A stretch of DNA of 64,000 nt from Methylomagnum ishizawai (GCF_900155475.1 NZ_FXAM01000001.1:1723501-1787500), one strand, 5' to 3'; shown: positions 18,066 through 28,300, counted from the first letter of the stretch. The notes: generated by a model not told the origin, from the sequence alone. A program made the numbers and translations.

Positions 18066-19472
18066 ATGACCACGATACGCACCCGTTTCGCCCCCAGCCC
18101 CACCGGCTACCTCCACATCGGTGGCGCCCGCACCGCGCTGTTTTCCTGGCTCTATGCCCGTAAGCACGGCGGCACCTTCGTCCTCCGTATCGAGGACACC
18201 GACCTCGAACGCTCCACCGCCGAGTCGGTGAACGCCATTTTGGAAGGCATGACCTGGCTGGGCTTGGAATACGACGAGGGTCCGTTCTACCAAACCCACC
18301 GCTTCGACCGCTATAAGGCGGTGATCCAACAATTGCTGGACCAGGGCAAGGCTTACCATTGCTATTGCACCAAGGAAGAGCTGGACGCGATGCGGGCCGA
18401 GCAAATGGAGAACAAGGAAAAGCCCCGCTACGATGGCCGTTGCCGCCACCGCGCCGAACCCCGCGAGGGCGTGCCCCCGGTGGTGCGTTTCCGCAACCCG
18501 GACGAGGGCGAGGTGGTGATCGAGGATTGGGTGCGGGGCCGGGTGGTGGTCAAGAACGGCGAATTGGACGATCTCATCATCGCCCGTTCCGATGGCTCGC
18601 CCACCTATAATTTCACCGTGGTGGTGGACGACCACGATATGAACATCACCCACGTCATCCGTGGCGACGACCACCTGAACAACACGCCGCGGCAGATGAA
18701 TATCCTGGCGGCCCTGGGCGCGAGCATCCCGCATTATGCCCATGTGCCGATGATCCTGGGCGCGGACGGGGCGCGGCTCTCCAAGCGTCATGGCGCGGTC
18801 AGCGTCATGCAGTACCGCGACGACGGCTATTTGCCGGAAGCGGTGCTGAATTATCTGGTGCGGCTGGGCTGGTCCCATGGCGACCAGGAGATTTTCTCCA
18901 TCGACGAGATGATCCAACTCTTCGATATCGACGCGATCAATCATTCGGCCTCGACCTTCAACCCGGACAAGCTGCTGTGGTTGAACCATCATTATTTGAT
19001 GCACGGCGACCCGGCGCATGTGGCCCGTCATCTGTCCTGGCATCTGGGGCAACTCGGCATCGATCCCAGCGCGGGACCGGACCCGGTGGAAATCGTCAAA
19101 GCCCAGCGAGAGCGCTGCAAGACCTTGGTGGAAATGGCGAAGGCCAGCGAGTTTTTCTACCGCGAGTTCGAGCAATACGATGACAAGGCCGCCCACAAGA
19201 ACCTGACGCCTGCCGCCGCCGCGGCGCTCGAAGCCCTGCGGGAGAATCTGGCCGGACTGACGCCTTGGGGCAAGACCGCCCTCCATGAGGCCGTGGCGGC
19301 GACGGCGGAAGCCTTGGGCGTGAAAATGGGCAATGTCGCCCAGCCTTTGCGGGTGGCGGTGTCCGGCACGGCGGTTTCGCCGCCTATCGACACCACCTTG
19401 GAATTGCTGGGTCAAAACCAGACCTTGGCGCGGATCGACCGCGCCTTGGAATTTATCGCGAAAAAAAGCTAG
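18066..19472 (+). CDS. gltX: Glutamyl-tRNA synthetase
   Basis: Class I aminoacyl-tRNA synthetase of 468 residues that charges tRNA-Glu. The HIGH-type motif is HIGG (17-20) in [16 protein letters not shown] and the KMSKS-type motif is RLSKRHG (237-243). A zinc site equivalent to that of E. coli GluRS is present: C99-x-C101 ... C126-x-H128. The C-terminal anticodon-binding domain ends [16 protein letters not shown]. The tRNA promoter overlaps the stop codon of this gene, and a tRNA-Glu gene follows about 140 bases downstream, so the enzyme and its substrate RNA are neighbours. Confidence 0.97.
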   Translation: MTTIRTRFAPSPTGYLHIGGARTALFSWLYARKHGGTFVLRIEDTDLERSTAESVNAILEGMTWLGLEYDEGPFYQTHRFDRYKAVIQQLLDQGKAYHCYCTKEELDAMRAEQMENKEKPRYDGRCRHRAEPREGVPPVVRFRNPDEGEVVIEDWVRGRVVVKNGELDDLIIARSDGSPTYNFTVVVDDHDMNITHVIRGDDHLNNTPRQMNILAALGASIPHYAHVPMILGADGARLSKRHGAVSVMQYRDDGYLPEAVLNYLVRLGWSHGDQEIFSIDEMIQLFDIDAINHSASTFNPDKLLWLNHHYLMHGDPAHVARHLSWHLGQLGIDPSAGPDPVEIVKAQRERCKTLVEMAKASEFFYREFEQYDDKAAHKNLTPAAAAALEALRENLAGLTPWGKTALHEAVAATAEALGVKMGNVAQPLRVAVSGTAVSPPIDTTLELLGQNQTLARIDRALEFIAKKS

Positions 19473-19498
19473 ACAAGCAGTCCGGGTTACTATATTAT
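19470..19498 (+). promoter_or_regulatory. Sigma-70 promoter for the tRNA-Ala/tRNA-Glu unit
   Basis: A -35 box TAGACA (19470-19475, five of six matches) and a -10 box TATTAT (19493-19498) are spaced by 17 bases, followed by the tRNA-Ala gene about 20 bases after the -10 box. The -35 box shares its first three bases with the TAG stop codon of gltX. Confidence 0.65.
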
Positions 19499-19518
19499 TC
19501 TCGGACTCACAGCGCAGT

Positions 19519-19594
<76 letters not shown>

Positions 19595-19612
19595 AATGTG
19601 ACCCGAGTCCAA

Positions 19613-19688
19613 GTCCCCATCGTCTAGAGGCCTAGGACACCGCCCTTTCACGGCGGCGACGGGGGTTCGAATCCCCCTGGGGACGCCA
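19613..19688 (+). tRNA. tRNA-Glu (anticodon TTC)
   Basis: A 76-base cloverleaf with encoded CCA. The acceptor stem is GTCCCCA/TGGGGAC, the anticodon stem CCGCC/GGCGG encloses CTTTCAC (anticodon TTC), and the T arm contains GTTCGAATC. It is 18 bases after tRNA-Ala and ends four bases before a strong terminator, so the two tRNAs form one transcription unit. Confidence 0.97.
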
Positions 19689-19691
19689 TAT

Positions 19692-19720
19692 AAAAAAACC
19701 CGGTTTGACCGGGTTTTTTT
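19692..19720 (+). terminator. Intrinsic terminator of the tRNA unit
   Basis: A stem AACCCGGT / ACCGGGTT with a three-base loop is flanked by seven A and followed by seven T. It is a textbook factor-independent terminator and could work in both directions. Confidence 0.92.
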
Positions 19721-19752
19721 ATGCCTGTTGTTCGATGGAATGAACGAACCCG

Positions 19753-20190
19753 ATGCAAACCGACCCGCCCCCGTCCCAGTCGAGCGGCCATGGCGCTGGC
19801 TTGAATTATACCCGCCTATGGCAAGCGATGGCCTGGGGCATGGTCCTCGCCGTTGCCTGGCTCAGCTTGATACCCCATCCGCCCCAGCCTCCCGCCCTCC
19901 TGGGCTGGGACAAAGCCCAGCATCTGCTCGCCTATGCCAGCCTCATGTTTTGGTTCCGGCAGGTGTTCGCGGGGCGTGGGCGCTGGCCGGTGTTCCTGCT
20001 GGTCCTCGGAATCACGCTCGAATGTCTCCAAGGTTTGGGCGGGTTCCGAACCTTCGATCCAGCCGATATGGTGGCCAATACGGCGGGGGTCGGTGCGGGT
20101 CTGTGGCTCGCGGGCACCCCCTTGGGCAAGAGCTTACGCGGCCTCGACCACATTCTTAGCAAAATACTACCACCCCGGTTCCGGCGATAA
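19753..20190 (+). CDS. VanZ-like membrane protein
   Basis: A 145-residue protein with about four membrane segments. The VanZ-family pattern is visible: WDKAQHLLAYASLMFWF (W72, D73, K74, H77 by my count), LGITLECLQGLGGFRTFDPADMVANTAGVGAGLW. The conserved Glu-x-x-Gln and the Asp-x-x-x-Asn of the family are both present. VanZ proteins were named for low-level teicoplanin resistance in enterococci, but most proteobacterial members have no known role. It starts about 30 bases after the tRNA terminator. Confidence 0.75.
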   Translation: MQTDPPPSQSSGHGAGLNYTRLWQAMAWGMVLAVAWLSLIPHPPQPPALLGWDKAQHLLAYASLMFWFRQVFAGRGRWPVFLLVLGITLECLQGLGGFRTFDPADMVANTAGVGAGLWLAGTPLGKSLRGLDHILSKILPPRFRR

Positions 20191-20788
20191 GGAGGATGGC
20201 GCTTCTTAGGGATGCTAAGACACGGGGTGTTACGAAAAAGGTACGGTCATCAGTGGCGAAGGTGATATGGCGGGTTGGTAATAAGGTCCGCAGGCGCGGT
20301 ATCAGCGAATTGCTAATCACTATGTTCAATATTTATGTCACAAGTCAAATGTCTTTCGTAGCGCGGCTTGCGCCTCATGGCCGGATTTGGCCCAAGCGCT
20401 CGATGGTTTCTGGCGCGGTTGGCCTGCTTTAATGACCATAAGTGATCTTGGTTTCTGTCTACGTTTCTCTGGCGACGCTTTATCTTATGCTGGTACCATA
20501 TTTCTGTGCCGTATCTCCCAAATCTCAAATTATGCGAAATTTTACAATACAGGTAGGGCACGATGCCAAACGTATAAGCGGAACGGGGCGAACGGCAAGT
20601 TTATCGGTGATTTGACCCTTATATATCCTGGAAACTTCGGGTTGGAGCAAACGTTGCATGTGGTCTTGGTGGCCGTTGCGCCTACTCACCAGCCCGTTCT
20701 TTTACAGCCGGAAGTTGATGCTTAAAGCTCTCCGCACCTTAGTGTGCTAGGAGACCAAATCTCAGTAAAATTTTTAGGAAAAGCAGCT
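20191..20788. other. AT-richer intergenic region without a supported gene
   Basis: Nearly 600 bases with lower GC than the surroundings and no reading frame with convincing coding character. The only feature I can support is the candidate sigma-54 promoter at 20642-20658. The length leaves room for upstream activator sites or an unrecognised small RNA. Confidence 0.6.
20642..20658 (+). promoter_or_regulatory. Candidate sigma-54 (-24/-12) promoter of the PEP-CTERM gene
   Basis: TTGGAGCAAACGTTGCA matches the -24/-12 consensus YTGGCACGRNNNTTGCW at the invariant GG and GC with the correct spacing, and ends in TTGCA. The predicted start of transcription is about 12 bases downstream, giving a leader of roughly 120 bases before the ATG at 20789. 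PEP-CTERM genes are known to be driven by RpoN with the PrsK/PrsR system in other bacteria. Confidence 0.6.
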
Positions 20789-21412
20789 ATGAAAAAAATC
20801 TTTGCTGGCTCATTGATGGCAATAAGCGCCCTCGCTTTTGCCGATGCCTCTCATGCGGGGCTCGCTTTCATCAATGGGAGCGCATCTTTGGGCGGGACAG
20901 CGTTCACCATTTCAGGAACTGATTTATCCAATCCTGGAAATGTGACTTTCTCCCCCCTGGTGGTTAATAGTCTTATTCCTCCTACAGGAGACCTTGCCCC
21001 TATCAGCCCCACCGTTACTTCCCTAACCCCTAATCCATATATCCTCCAAGTTAACGCCGGAACCGCAACCTTGGGTAGTTTCGCCATATCCGGACCCAGC
21101 GGATTTGGTACGTTCACGCCCTCCGCTTATCAGATAGTGACGCAGACTGCTACATTTTTAAATGTAATTGTTTCTGGTATTTATCATGCCGGTACGCTGA
21201 CGGGCACCCAGGCGGGCGGTTGCAACACCGGGGGTAATACCTGTGAAGATACCAGTGCCAGCATAAACTGGGCTTTAATCAAAGTGGGGTCTGCCACTTC
21301 GGGTAATGCGGTTTTGAGCGTCGTGCCCGAACCCGCCACCTTGCTTTTATTGGGCGCGGGTCTCGCTGGTATGGCCACCCGCGTTCGCCGCTCTACACCC
21401 GTAAGTGCCTAA
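20789..21412 (+). CDS. PEP-CTERM sorted extracellular protein
   Basis: A 207-residue exported protein. It has a signal peptide (MKKIFAGSLMAISALAFADASHA) and a C-terminal sorting signal: VVPEPATLLLLGAGLAGMATRVRRS, i.e. the VPEP motif, a hydrophobic helix and a basic end. The mature part is low in charge and rich in Gly, Thr and Ser with one close cysteine pair (GGCNTGGNTCED). Such proteins are processed by an exosortase and are linked to exopolysaccharide and floc formation. No exosortase gene is in the window. The start at 20789 has AGGAAAAG upstream. A candidate sigma-54 promoter lies about 130 bases upstream. Base composition is lower in GC than its neighbours. Confidence 0.88.
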   Translation: MKKIFAGSLMAISALAFADASHAGLAFINGSASLGGTAFTISGTDLSNPGNVTFSPLVVNSLIPPTGDLAPISPTVTSLTPNPYILQVNAGTATLGSFAISGPSGFGTFTPSAYQIVTQTATFLNVIVSGIYHAGTLTGTQAGGCNTGGNTCEDTSASINWALIKVGSATSGNAVLSVVPEPATLLLLGAGLAGMATRVRRSTPVSA

Positions 21413-21782
21413 CTCGATGGTGCCGGATAGAGCCGCTCATGTTGCTTTATCCGGCCATCGCGATGGCCCAGATAAGCCCGGCTTGTCTGGGTTTTTTTAC
21501 GGCTGAAAACCGGCGTTTTTGCCGGCATCGAGACGGTCGTGCCCAGCCACGGACCGGGGCGTGGCCTGCGGGGCGGTCTTCTCCAGTCTATCCTCGCCTA
21601 CGGGGCTGGGTGGGGCCATGGCGGTTGCGCCGCGATCCCCAGACCGGATTGCAACGGGTTGCCGCGGCGCGGTTCCTCGATTTACCTTTGGAACATGGAT
21701 CGTTCCCGGACCGGAGGGCTTATACGGGGTGGGTGGATTCTGTAATATCTTCGCCAAGCCCTGGCAGTACCATCCCCGCAGC
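21413..21782. other. Intergenic region between the PEP-CTERM gene and siaA
   Basis: It holds the terminator at 21467-21498. The rest reads in frame into siaA but the implied peptide (Arg/Pro/Gly-rich, no motif) does not look coded, so I treat it as leader or promoter DNA of the siaABCD operon. No clear promoter boxes were identified. Confidence 0.5.
21467..21498 (+). terminator. Intrinsic terminator of the PEP-CTERM gene
   Basis: An 11-bp stem (CCCAGATAAGC / GCTTGTCTGGG, one G-T pair) with a three-base loop is followed by seven T. Confidence 0.9.
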
Positions 21783-23540
21783 GTGAATATTTCCCCCGGT
21801 AAATTCAGGACGCTCAGCCTCTCGGAGCAGCAGGCGGGGCGGACCTTGTCGATACAGCGCAGTTTCGCGCTGCTCGCCTTCTTCAACGGCATGGTCCTGG
21901 TGGCCCTGGTCGCCAGCTCGATGCTGTTGCTGAACGCCGCCCAGAAGCTGAACCAGACCCATCTATTGCGTTACCAGTCCTATCTCCTGGCCGACGAGCT
22001 CCGGCAAAACTCGGACACTTTGAGCCGCCTCGCCCGGACCTACGCGGTGACCGGCGATCCGGTATGGGAGCGGCGCTATTGGGAGACCCTGGCCATCCGC
22101 GATGGCGGACAGCCCCGTCCCCAAGGTTATGCGGTCCTGGATTGGGATAGCACGGTGGCGGACCCCGGTTTCCGGGTCGATACCCCGGCGACCCAGGTAC
22201 CCTGGACCCGGCGCATGGAGCGGCTTGGGTTTTCCCCCCAGGAAATCGCCCAATTCACCCAAGCCGAGGCCGATATGGGCGAATTGCTCAAGGTCGAGGC
22301 CACCGCCCTCAACGCTGTCAAGGGCGTGTTCGCGGACGCGCGAGGCGGATTGGTGCGGGGCAAGCCCGACCCGGCCCTGGCCCAGCGCTTGCTGTACGAT
22401 ACGGCCTACCACGCGGCCAAGGCCGGGATCATGCGCTCCATCGGCGCGGCCTACGACCTGTTGGACGCCCGCACCCGGCGCCAGGTCCGGCTGGACACCC
22501 AACTCCAGGAGCAATGGCTGGACCTCACCCTCTTGTTGGTCATCCTGATGGGGATGTCCGCCATCGCCTCCTACCAGATCATCCGCCGCTATATTGTCAA
22601 CCCCCTGACCTCGCTGGCGGAGGAGGCCCACCGCATCGCCGACGGCCATTGGGACGGGCGCTTGACCGTCTATTCGGGCGACGAGGTCGGGCGCTTGACG
22701 GCGGCGTTCAACGCGGCGCTGGATAGGATGTCCGAGGCGCTCAAGGCCGCCGACGCCGCCAACCGGGGTATGGCCGCCGCCCATAAGCAGATCGACGACT
22801 CCATCGACTACGCCCGCTTGTTGCAGCGCACCATCCTGCCCGAGCGCCAATTGCTGCGGGTTTTCGCCGAGGACCATTGCGTGTTGTGGCAGCCCAGGGA
22901 CCGGGTGGGTGGTGACTTCTATGTATTCCACGGCGACGATGGCCGCTGTTTGATCGGCATCGGCGATTGCGCCGGGCATGGTGTGCCGGGGGCGATGATG
23001 ACCATGCTGGCCCGCGCCGGCATCGACCGCGCCATCTATCAGACCGGTATCGCATCGCCCGCCGCCGTCCTCGCCAAGACCGACGAGGTGATGCGGGCCA
23101 TGTTGGCCGACGCCCATCTCACGCGGACGGTGGCGACCAGCATGGATGTCGGGTTGGTCCACCTGGACCGGACGGCGCGGACCCTGCGCTTCGCCGGGGC
23201 CAAGATCGGCCTGTATTGGAGCGATGGCGCGGCGGTGGGCGAGGTCGCGGGCGAACGGCGGGCCCTGGCCGACCGCCGCCCCGGCACCTACCGCGACCAC
23301 GACCTGGATTGGCGGGAAGACCGCACCTATTACCTGACCACGGACGGTTTCCTCGACCAGGCCGGCGGGGAGCATGGCTTCGGCTTCGGCGGTGGCCGCT
23401 TCGCCGCGATGCTGCGCGAACATGCCCGCCTGCCTTTGGCCGAGCAAGGGGCCGCGTTCAATGAAGTACTCTCGCGTTACCGCGGGGAACTGGCCCAGCG
23501 CGACGATATCACCTTGTTATCCTTCCGGCTCACCGTATGA
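21783..23540 (+). CDS. siaA: SiaA-like membrane PP2C phosphatase
   Basis: Membrane-bound phosphatase that dephosphorylates SiaC in the SiaABCD switch. From the GTG at 21783 it is 585 residues. An N-terminal membrane helix (ALLAFFNGMVLVALVASSMLLL) is followed by a periplasmic sensor region of about 200 residues, a second helix (LTLLLVILMGMSAIASYQII), a HAMP domain (NPLTSLAEEAHRIADG) and a short linker helix. The SpoIIE/PP2C domain shows its metal-binding motifs: RVGGDFYVF, GIGDCAGHGVPGAMM, TTDGFLDQ and RDDITLL. The start is uncertain: the GTG has no good ribosome binding site, and an in-frame TTG at 21846 or a start further upstream are possible. It heads a tight four-gene operon. Confidence 0.85.
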   Translation: MNISPGKFRTLSLSEQQAGRTLSIQRSFALLAFFNGMVLVALVASSMLLLNAAQKLNQTHLLRYQSYLLADELRQNSDTLSRLARTYAVTGDPVWERRYWETLAIRDGGQPRPQGYAVLDWDSTVADPGFRVDTPATQVPWTRRMERLGFSPQEIAQFTQAEADMGELLKVEATALNAVKGVFADARGGLVRGKPDPALAQRLLYDTAYHAAKAGIMRSIGAAYDLLDARTRRQVRLDTQLQEQWLDLTLLLVILMGMSAIASYQIIRRYIVNPLTSLAEEAHRIADGHWDGRLTVYSGDEVGRLTAAFNAALDRMSEALKAADAANRGMAAAHKQIDDSIDYARLLQRTILPERQLLRVFAEDHCVLWQPRDRVGGDFYVFHGDDGRCLIGIGDCAGHGVPGAMMTMLARAGIDRAIYQTGIASPAAVLAKTDEVMRAMLADAHLTRTVATSMDVGLVHLDRTARTLRFAGAKIGLYWSDGAAVGEVAGERRALADRRPGTYRDHDLDWREDRTYYLTTDGFLDQAGGEHGFGFGGGRFAAMLREHARLPLAEQGAAFNEVLSRYRGELAQRDDITLLSFRLTV

Positions 23541-23562
23541 GCCACCCACCCCGGTGCGAACC

Positions 23563-24102
23563 ATGAAAACCCCCAGCCTATATTCCTTGCGGGAACGCTT
23601 CAACGGCGAGAATATCCTGATCTGCTTCAACGGCCCGATTTCCCGGAGCTTGATCGAGGAAATCGGCAACGCCCTGCGCAATTATCTCCAATCCGCCGAG
23701 GTCCGGGCCGCGGCGGTGATGGATGTGTTCAGCGTCTATATCGAGATGAGCCAGAATATCCGCCATTACGCCATCAGCCATGGCTATGGCGAAGCCGAGG
23801 CCACGGCCACGGTGGTGATCGCCAACGACGAGCGGGGGCATTACACGGTGTCGGCGGGTAACCTGGTGGAAGTGGCCGACGGCGCGGCCTTGAAGGCCCG
23901 GGTCGAAACCCTCGCCACCCTCGATAAGGTCCAGCTCAAGGCCGCCTACAAAGAGCGGCTCCGCAAGCCCCGCGAACCGGGCGCCACCGGGGCCGGGCTC
24001 GGCCTGATCGAAATCGCCCGCAAAGCCAGCGAACCCCTGGAGGCCAGCCTCGACGAGCTGGGTTCGGGCCGGGCCTTTTTCAGCCTCCGCGCAACTATTT
24101 AA
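23563..24102 (+). CDS. siaB: SiaB-like protein kinase
   Basis: A 179-residue GHKL-type kinase that phosphorylates SiaC. The start at ATG 23563 opens MKTPSLYSLRERFNGENILICFNGP, typical of SiaB-family proteins. Kinase features include the N-box-like FSVYIEMSQNIRHYA and a glycine-rich GATGAGLGLIEIARKAS ATP-lid motif. The gene lies 22 bases after siaA and 14 bases before siaC, in the order known from Pseudomonas aeruginosa siaABCD. The antagonism of SiaA phosphatase and SiaB kinase on SiaC decides SiaD activity and hence c-di-GMP level. Confidence 0.86.
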   Translation: MKTPSLYSLRERFNGENILICFNGPISRSLIEEIGNALRNYLQSAEVRAAAVMDVFSVYIEMSQNIRHYAISHGYGEAEATATVVIANDERGHYTVSAGNLVEVADGAALKARVETLATLDKVQLKAAYKERLRKPREPGATGAGLGLIEIARKASEPLEASLDELGSGRAFFSLRATI

Positions 24103-24116
24103 ACCGGCACACGGCC

Positions 24117-24509
24117 ATGAACGACCAATCCAGAGACTTATCCATCGACGGTACCCAGTCCACACCCGAAATCCGGGGCGATTGGGAGGCCGGGGTTTTG
24201 ATCCTGCGCGGGGATTCTTATCCCGAAAATACCTTCGAGATTTTCGACCGGGTGATCGGTTGGGTGGAAAACTTCCTATCCGACGGGAGCCGCGCTTTGC
24301 GGGTGGAGTTATCCCTGGTCTATCTCAATACCAGCAGCATCCGCGCCATGATCGATATTCTCGATGTTTTGGAGGCGGCCCACGGGCGGGGCCAAACGGT
24401 GGATTTGCGCTGGTTTTACGACCGCCGCAACGAAAGGGTGGCGGAATTGGCGGGGGATTTTAAGGAGGATTATACCTTCCCGTTCCAAATCCTCCCCTTG
24501 GGTGAGTGA
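24117..24509 (+). CDS. siaC: SiaC-like regulatory phosphoprotein
   Basis: A 130-residue DUF1987-type protein that switches the diguanylate cyclase SiaD. The conserved YLNTSSIRAM motif (69-78) is present, and T72 is the likely counterpart of the phosphorylated threonine of Pseudomonas SiaC. In that system unphosphorylated SiaC binds and activates SiaD while the phosphorylated form does not. It is followed by siaD with a single base between stop and start. Confidence 0.88.
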   Translation: MNDQSRDLSIDGTQSTPEIRGDWEAGVLILRGDSYPENTFEIFDRVIGWVENFLSDGSRALRVELSLVYLNTSSIRAMIDILDVLEAAHGRGQTVDLRWFYDRRNERVAELAGDFKEDYTFPFQILPLGE

Positions 24510-24510
24510 G

Positions 24511-25302
24511 ATGTCCCCGCGCCGCCAGGATGATTCCTTCGAGCAACTGGTCGAAGCCTTGTTGGCGGACGAGCAATACCAGGGGCATCCTTTGCGGGAG
24601 GCCTTGGCTTTGCTCTGGCAGCACACCCGCGAGCAACTCGTCCGGCTGGAGCGCGTTACCCATATCTCCGACCGCTACCAGAACGTCGCCCAGGAACAGG
24701 CCCGTTCGATGGCGGAACGCTACCACCGGCAGTTGCGCCAAATCGAGAAGATCACCCGCATTTCCGACCGCTACCAGGGCATGCTGCAAGACCTCAACAA
24801 CGCGCTGAAGGAGGCGTCCACCCACGACGCCCTGACCGGCTTGCCCAACCGGCGGCTATTGACCGAGTGCATGAAGCAGGAGGATGGGCGGGGCGGGGAT
24901 TATGCCTTGGCGGTGATCGACGCCGACCGCTTCAAGCGCGTCAACGACGATCACGGCCATGAAACCGGTGACCGGGTGTTGGTGGCGCTGGCGCGGACCT
25001 TGAAAGAGGGGTTGCGGGAAGGGGATATGTGCGGGCGCTGGGGCGGCGAGGAATTCCTGGCCTTGCTGCCGGGAATCGACGCCGCGGTGGCCGCGGGCGT
25101 GGCGGAGCGCTTGTTGGCAGGGGTACGCCGCTTGCGGGTGGCGGTGGACGGGGTCGAATTGCCGATCACGGTCAGCATCGGCCTGGCCCGGCGGCGCGAT
25201 GGCGAGGGCTATCACGAGACCTTGCTGCGGGCCGACGCGGCCTTGCTGGAAGCCAAACGCGCCGGGCGGGACCGCTGTTACGTCGCCGGGGACGGCGCGT
25301 AG
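24511..25302 (+). CDS. siaD: SiaD-like diguanylate cyclase
   Basis: A 263-residue GGDEF enzyme that makes c-di-GMP from two GTP. An N-terminal helical stalk (residues 1-105) contains two similar segments (THISDRYQNVAQEQ and TRISDRYQGMLQDL), typical of SiaD. The GGDEF domain starts at HDALTGLPNRR, with the active site RWGGEEF and a product-binding inhibitory I-site REGD five residues before it, so both catalysis and feedback control should be intact. It ends the siaABCD operon and is convergent with the membrane protein gene at 25332. Confidence 0.9.
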   Translation: MSPRRQDDSFEQLVEALLADEQYQGHPLREALALLWQHTREQLVRLERVTHISDRYQNVAQEQARSMAERYHRQLRQIEKITRISDRYQGMLQDLNNALKEASTHDALTGLPNRRLLTECMKQEDGRGGDYALAVIDADRFKRVNDDHGHETGDRVLVALARTLKEGLREGDMCGRWGGEEFLALLPGIDAAVAAGVAERLLAGVRRLRVAVDGVELPITVSIGLARRRDGEGYHETLLRADAALLEAKRAGRDRCYVAGDGA

Positions 25303-25331
25303 CCCGGTTTTATGCTGCCGCTCCCGGATTG

Positions 25332-28300
25332 CTACGGCTCCGGTGGATCGGCCTTGGGCCGGGTCCGCCACCATCCATCCGCCGCGTAGGCTTTCCAGCC
25401 CCAACGCAGCCAATCCAACAGCGCATACGCCAACCACAGCGCCCAGGCCAGCATCAGCCCCCGGTACAGCCACAAGGGTGCGGACACCACCCAGGGCCGG
25501 GGCGGTCGGGATTCCGCCCGGTCCTGATACCAATGCAGATGGTAGGCGTCGGAGCCATTGCCCGCGACCTGCATCTCGGGCAATCCCAGCAAGCCTTGTT
25601 GCACGGCGTCCAGCAGGCTCGCCAAAGCCGCCAGGGTCAATAGGGCCAACCCGGTTTGCAGCGCGTTGAACCCCCGGTCCCCCAGCGTCCGCCCGACCCG
25701 TTCCCGCCAAGCCAGCCCCAACAGCCAAGCCACCACCAGTATCCCGCCGAACGCGGGAATCTGGCTCAGGCCCACCAGCAGCAGCGCCCATTGCCAAGGC
25801 CGCAGCGGCGACAGCGGCACCCGCCCCAGCCCGTAGGCCAGCAGCAGGATCAACAGCAACACGCCCCAGAACAACACCGCCGGTCCCAGCGCCGGTCCGC
25901 CCAGCAGCAAGACCCAGCGGTCCGGTCCCAGGTCGATCTGGGTACTGGCGTTGACGCTGGGCGCGCCCAAATCCAGTGCCGGGGCGCTCAGGCGGGTATC
26001 GATCCCGTGGTCGTCGCGCCAAACCAGGGTGGCCGTCTGGGTGCCGGGATGCAGGGGCAGGGAAACCGTCCGGCCTTGCGGGCGGATGGGTTGCGGGGTG
26101 CCGTCGATGCTGACCGATTGCAGGACGGCGGCTTCCGGCAATTCCAGATCGTGGCGTCCGCCCTGGGAACTGCGCAGGCGCAGGCTCAGCGTGGCTTCGG
26201 TGGCGCGTTGGCCCGGAGCCAGCCGCAACTCGCTGGCGTCCAGCGTCAGCGTCCGGCCCGGAATCCCCACGGGGCGCGAGAGCCGCAAAGTCACGGATTC
26301 GCCCGGCCAGGGCCGCCACTCGGGTAGCCAAGCGCCCGCCGGATTTTGGTGATGGACCACGGCCAGCCCTTCACTGCCCATATGCCAAATCGGGCTGACA
26401 TCGGCCTGCCAGAATTCGGTCCAGGCCGTGGTATTGGGCGCGGTCAGGGTCAAGCTTGGTTGGGGTTCCAGCACCGACTCCCAGGACAGCTGGGTTTGTC
26501 CGGGCAACAGGTTCGCCAGCAGCTTGCCATCCTTCACCCGCACACCGCCCGTGACCACCGATTCGCCGGGAATCAAGGGAATCTCCACCGCCACCGGGCT
26601 ATCCGCCGGGAATTGCCGTTGGACCCAGGTTTCCACCCGCCACGTCAAGCCCAGCCGTAGCACGCGGCGCACTTCCAGGAAAGGCGGCAAGGGCCGGGCT
26701 TCCAGGGTCGGCGTGGCTTCCGCGCCCTGGCGCTCCGCGGTGCGGATCAATTGCAGTTGTGGTTCGGGGACGCCGTTATCGCCGATGCCCGCCACCGTCC
26801 AGCCGGTGCCGGTGGCCTCGGCCCGGCGCGGCTTAAGCGGCAAGGGCAGGGCGATTTGTTCGCGGGGCGGCAAGGGACCGGCCAGGACCACGCTATGCCG
26901 ACCCGGCTCCAGGACCAGCCATAGCAAACCTCCGCTATCGCGGAACAGGCTTTGCGCCGGTTTGCCATCGACCTCGGCCCGCGACGGCGACCATTGCCCC
27001 GGCTGGGCGGGTAGGGGCACAGCGGTTTGGGCGGCGCTGGTGATGTCGAGGGTTTGCCGGAGTTCGCCGGGCGCGGTTTCCAGCCGCAGCAGTGGGATTT
27101 CCGCGCACCGGGGTTGGCAATCGGGCGGGGCCAACAGGCGGTCGCGGAGGGTGTCCAATAGCTCCGGGCTGGGAATCTCGGCCTTGGCTTCGGGCAGGAA
27201 CAGCAACAGCGGAATCAGCAGGAACGGAAGCGACCCGCGCCGCGGCGCCGCGCCGCCCGGCCCGGATGGGCGCGGACCCGGCTTGCCCCAGACCAGCAAT
27301 CCGGCCAAGCCCAGCACTAGCAATACTTCCAGCAGGTTCAACACTAGGTTGGCGGCGGGTGGCAGCAGGAATAGGCGCATCTCCTGGGCGCGGGTGACGG
27401 GTCCGTTCCAGCTCAGGGGAATCGTGGTCCAGCGCCATTCCGGCAGGCCCGGGCCGGTTTGGGTGATGGCGTTGGGATCGATGGCGCGGGGTGGTTGGGC
27501 CGGGGGCGCGGCGGCTGGGGTAGCGGGGGCGGAAAGCTGTGCCGCTTTGCTCATGGCCCGGAATGTCCGGTCCAGCGTGGCCCCGGCTGTGGGAGCCGCC
27601 TCTTCGACAGGCTGCCGGGCGGGTACCGCCAATTCGGCTTGCGCGGCGGGGGCCGCTTGCGCCACCCAGGGATATTCCAACTGCGGATAAAGCCCCACCC
27701 GGATGCGCTCCGCCATGAACGGCAGGGCGATCAAGGCCAGGGCCAACGCGGCCAGATTCCGGTACCCGCCCGCCACTTGCCGCGCCCGTCCCTCCGGCAG
27801 GTTCCGCGCCAAAGCCACCGCCGCCAGCACATGCAGCCAGATATAGCGCGGCGCGTCCGGTTCGTGCCAGGACAGGGCCAGTCCCGCCACGGCCAGCCCG
27901 GTCCAGGGCCAGCCCCACAAGCGCCCCACCGCCAGGGCGGCGATCAAGACGATGAACAAATCCAGCAGGCTCCACCGGGCGATCCAGGTGCCGGGCGCTT
28001 GATCCACCCCGGTCGCGGCCAGCAAGCGCCAGCCGGGCGGTAGGTTCAATTCGGCGTCCACCTGCCGGAAATCCCGGTCCCAGCCCGCCACCGACAGCGT
28101 GGCGGAACCCGGCAAGCGGCCATCGGCGGACAGGGCGAGTTCGCCCCGCCGCACTTCCACGCCGATGCCGCCGCCGGTGGTGTCGTGGGTGATGGATTGC
28201 GGCTCGCCGTCCAGGGACACGCGGCCCAGGTCCAAACCCTGGCCCGCGTTCAAGCGCCAACCCTGGGTCATGCGCCCGCCGATCTGGTCGTTGACGGTGT

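Noticed and set aside
20387-20725. 112-codon frame in the AT-richer gap before the PEP-CTERM gene
   Set aside because: No ribosome binding site or conserved pattern; it also runs through the candidate sigma-54 promoter.
21963-23447. 494-codon minus-strand frame over siaA
   Set aside because: His/Gly/Gln/Val-rich antisense artefact; siaA on the plus strand has catalytic motifs.
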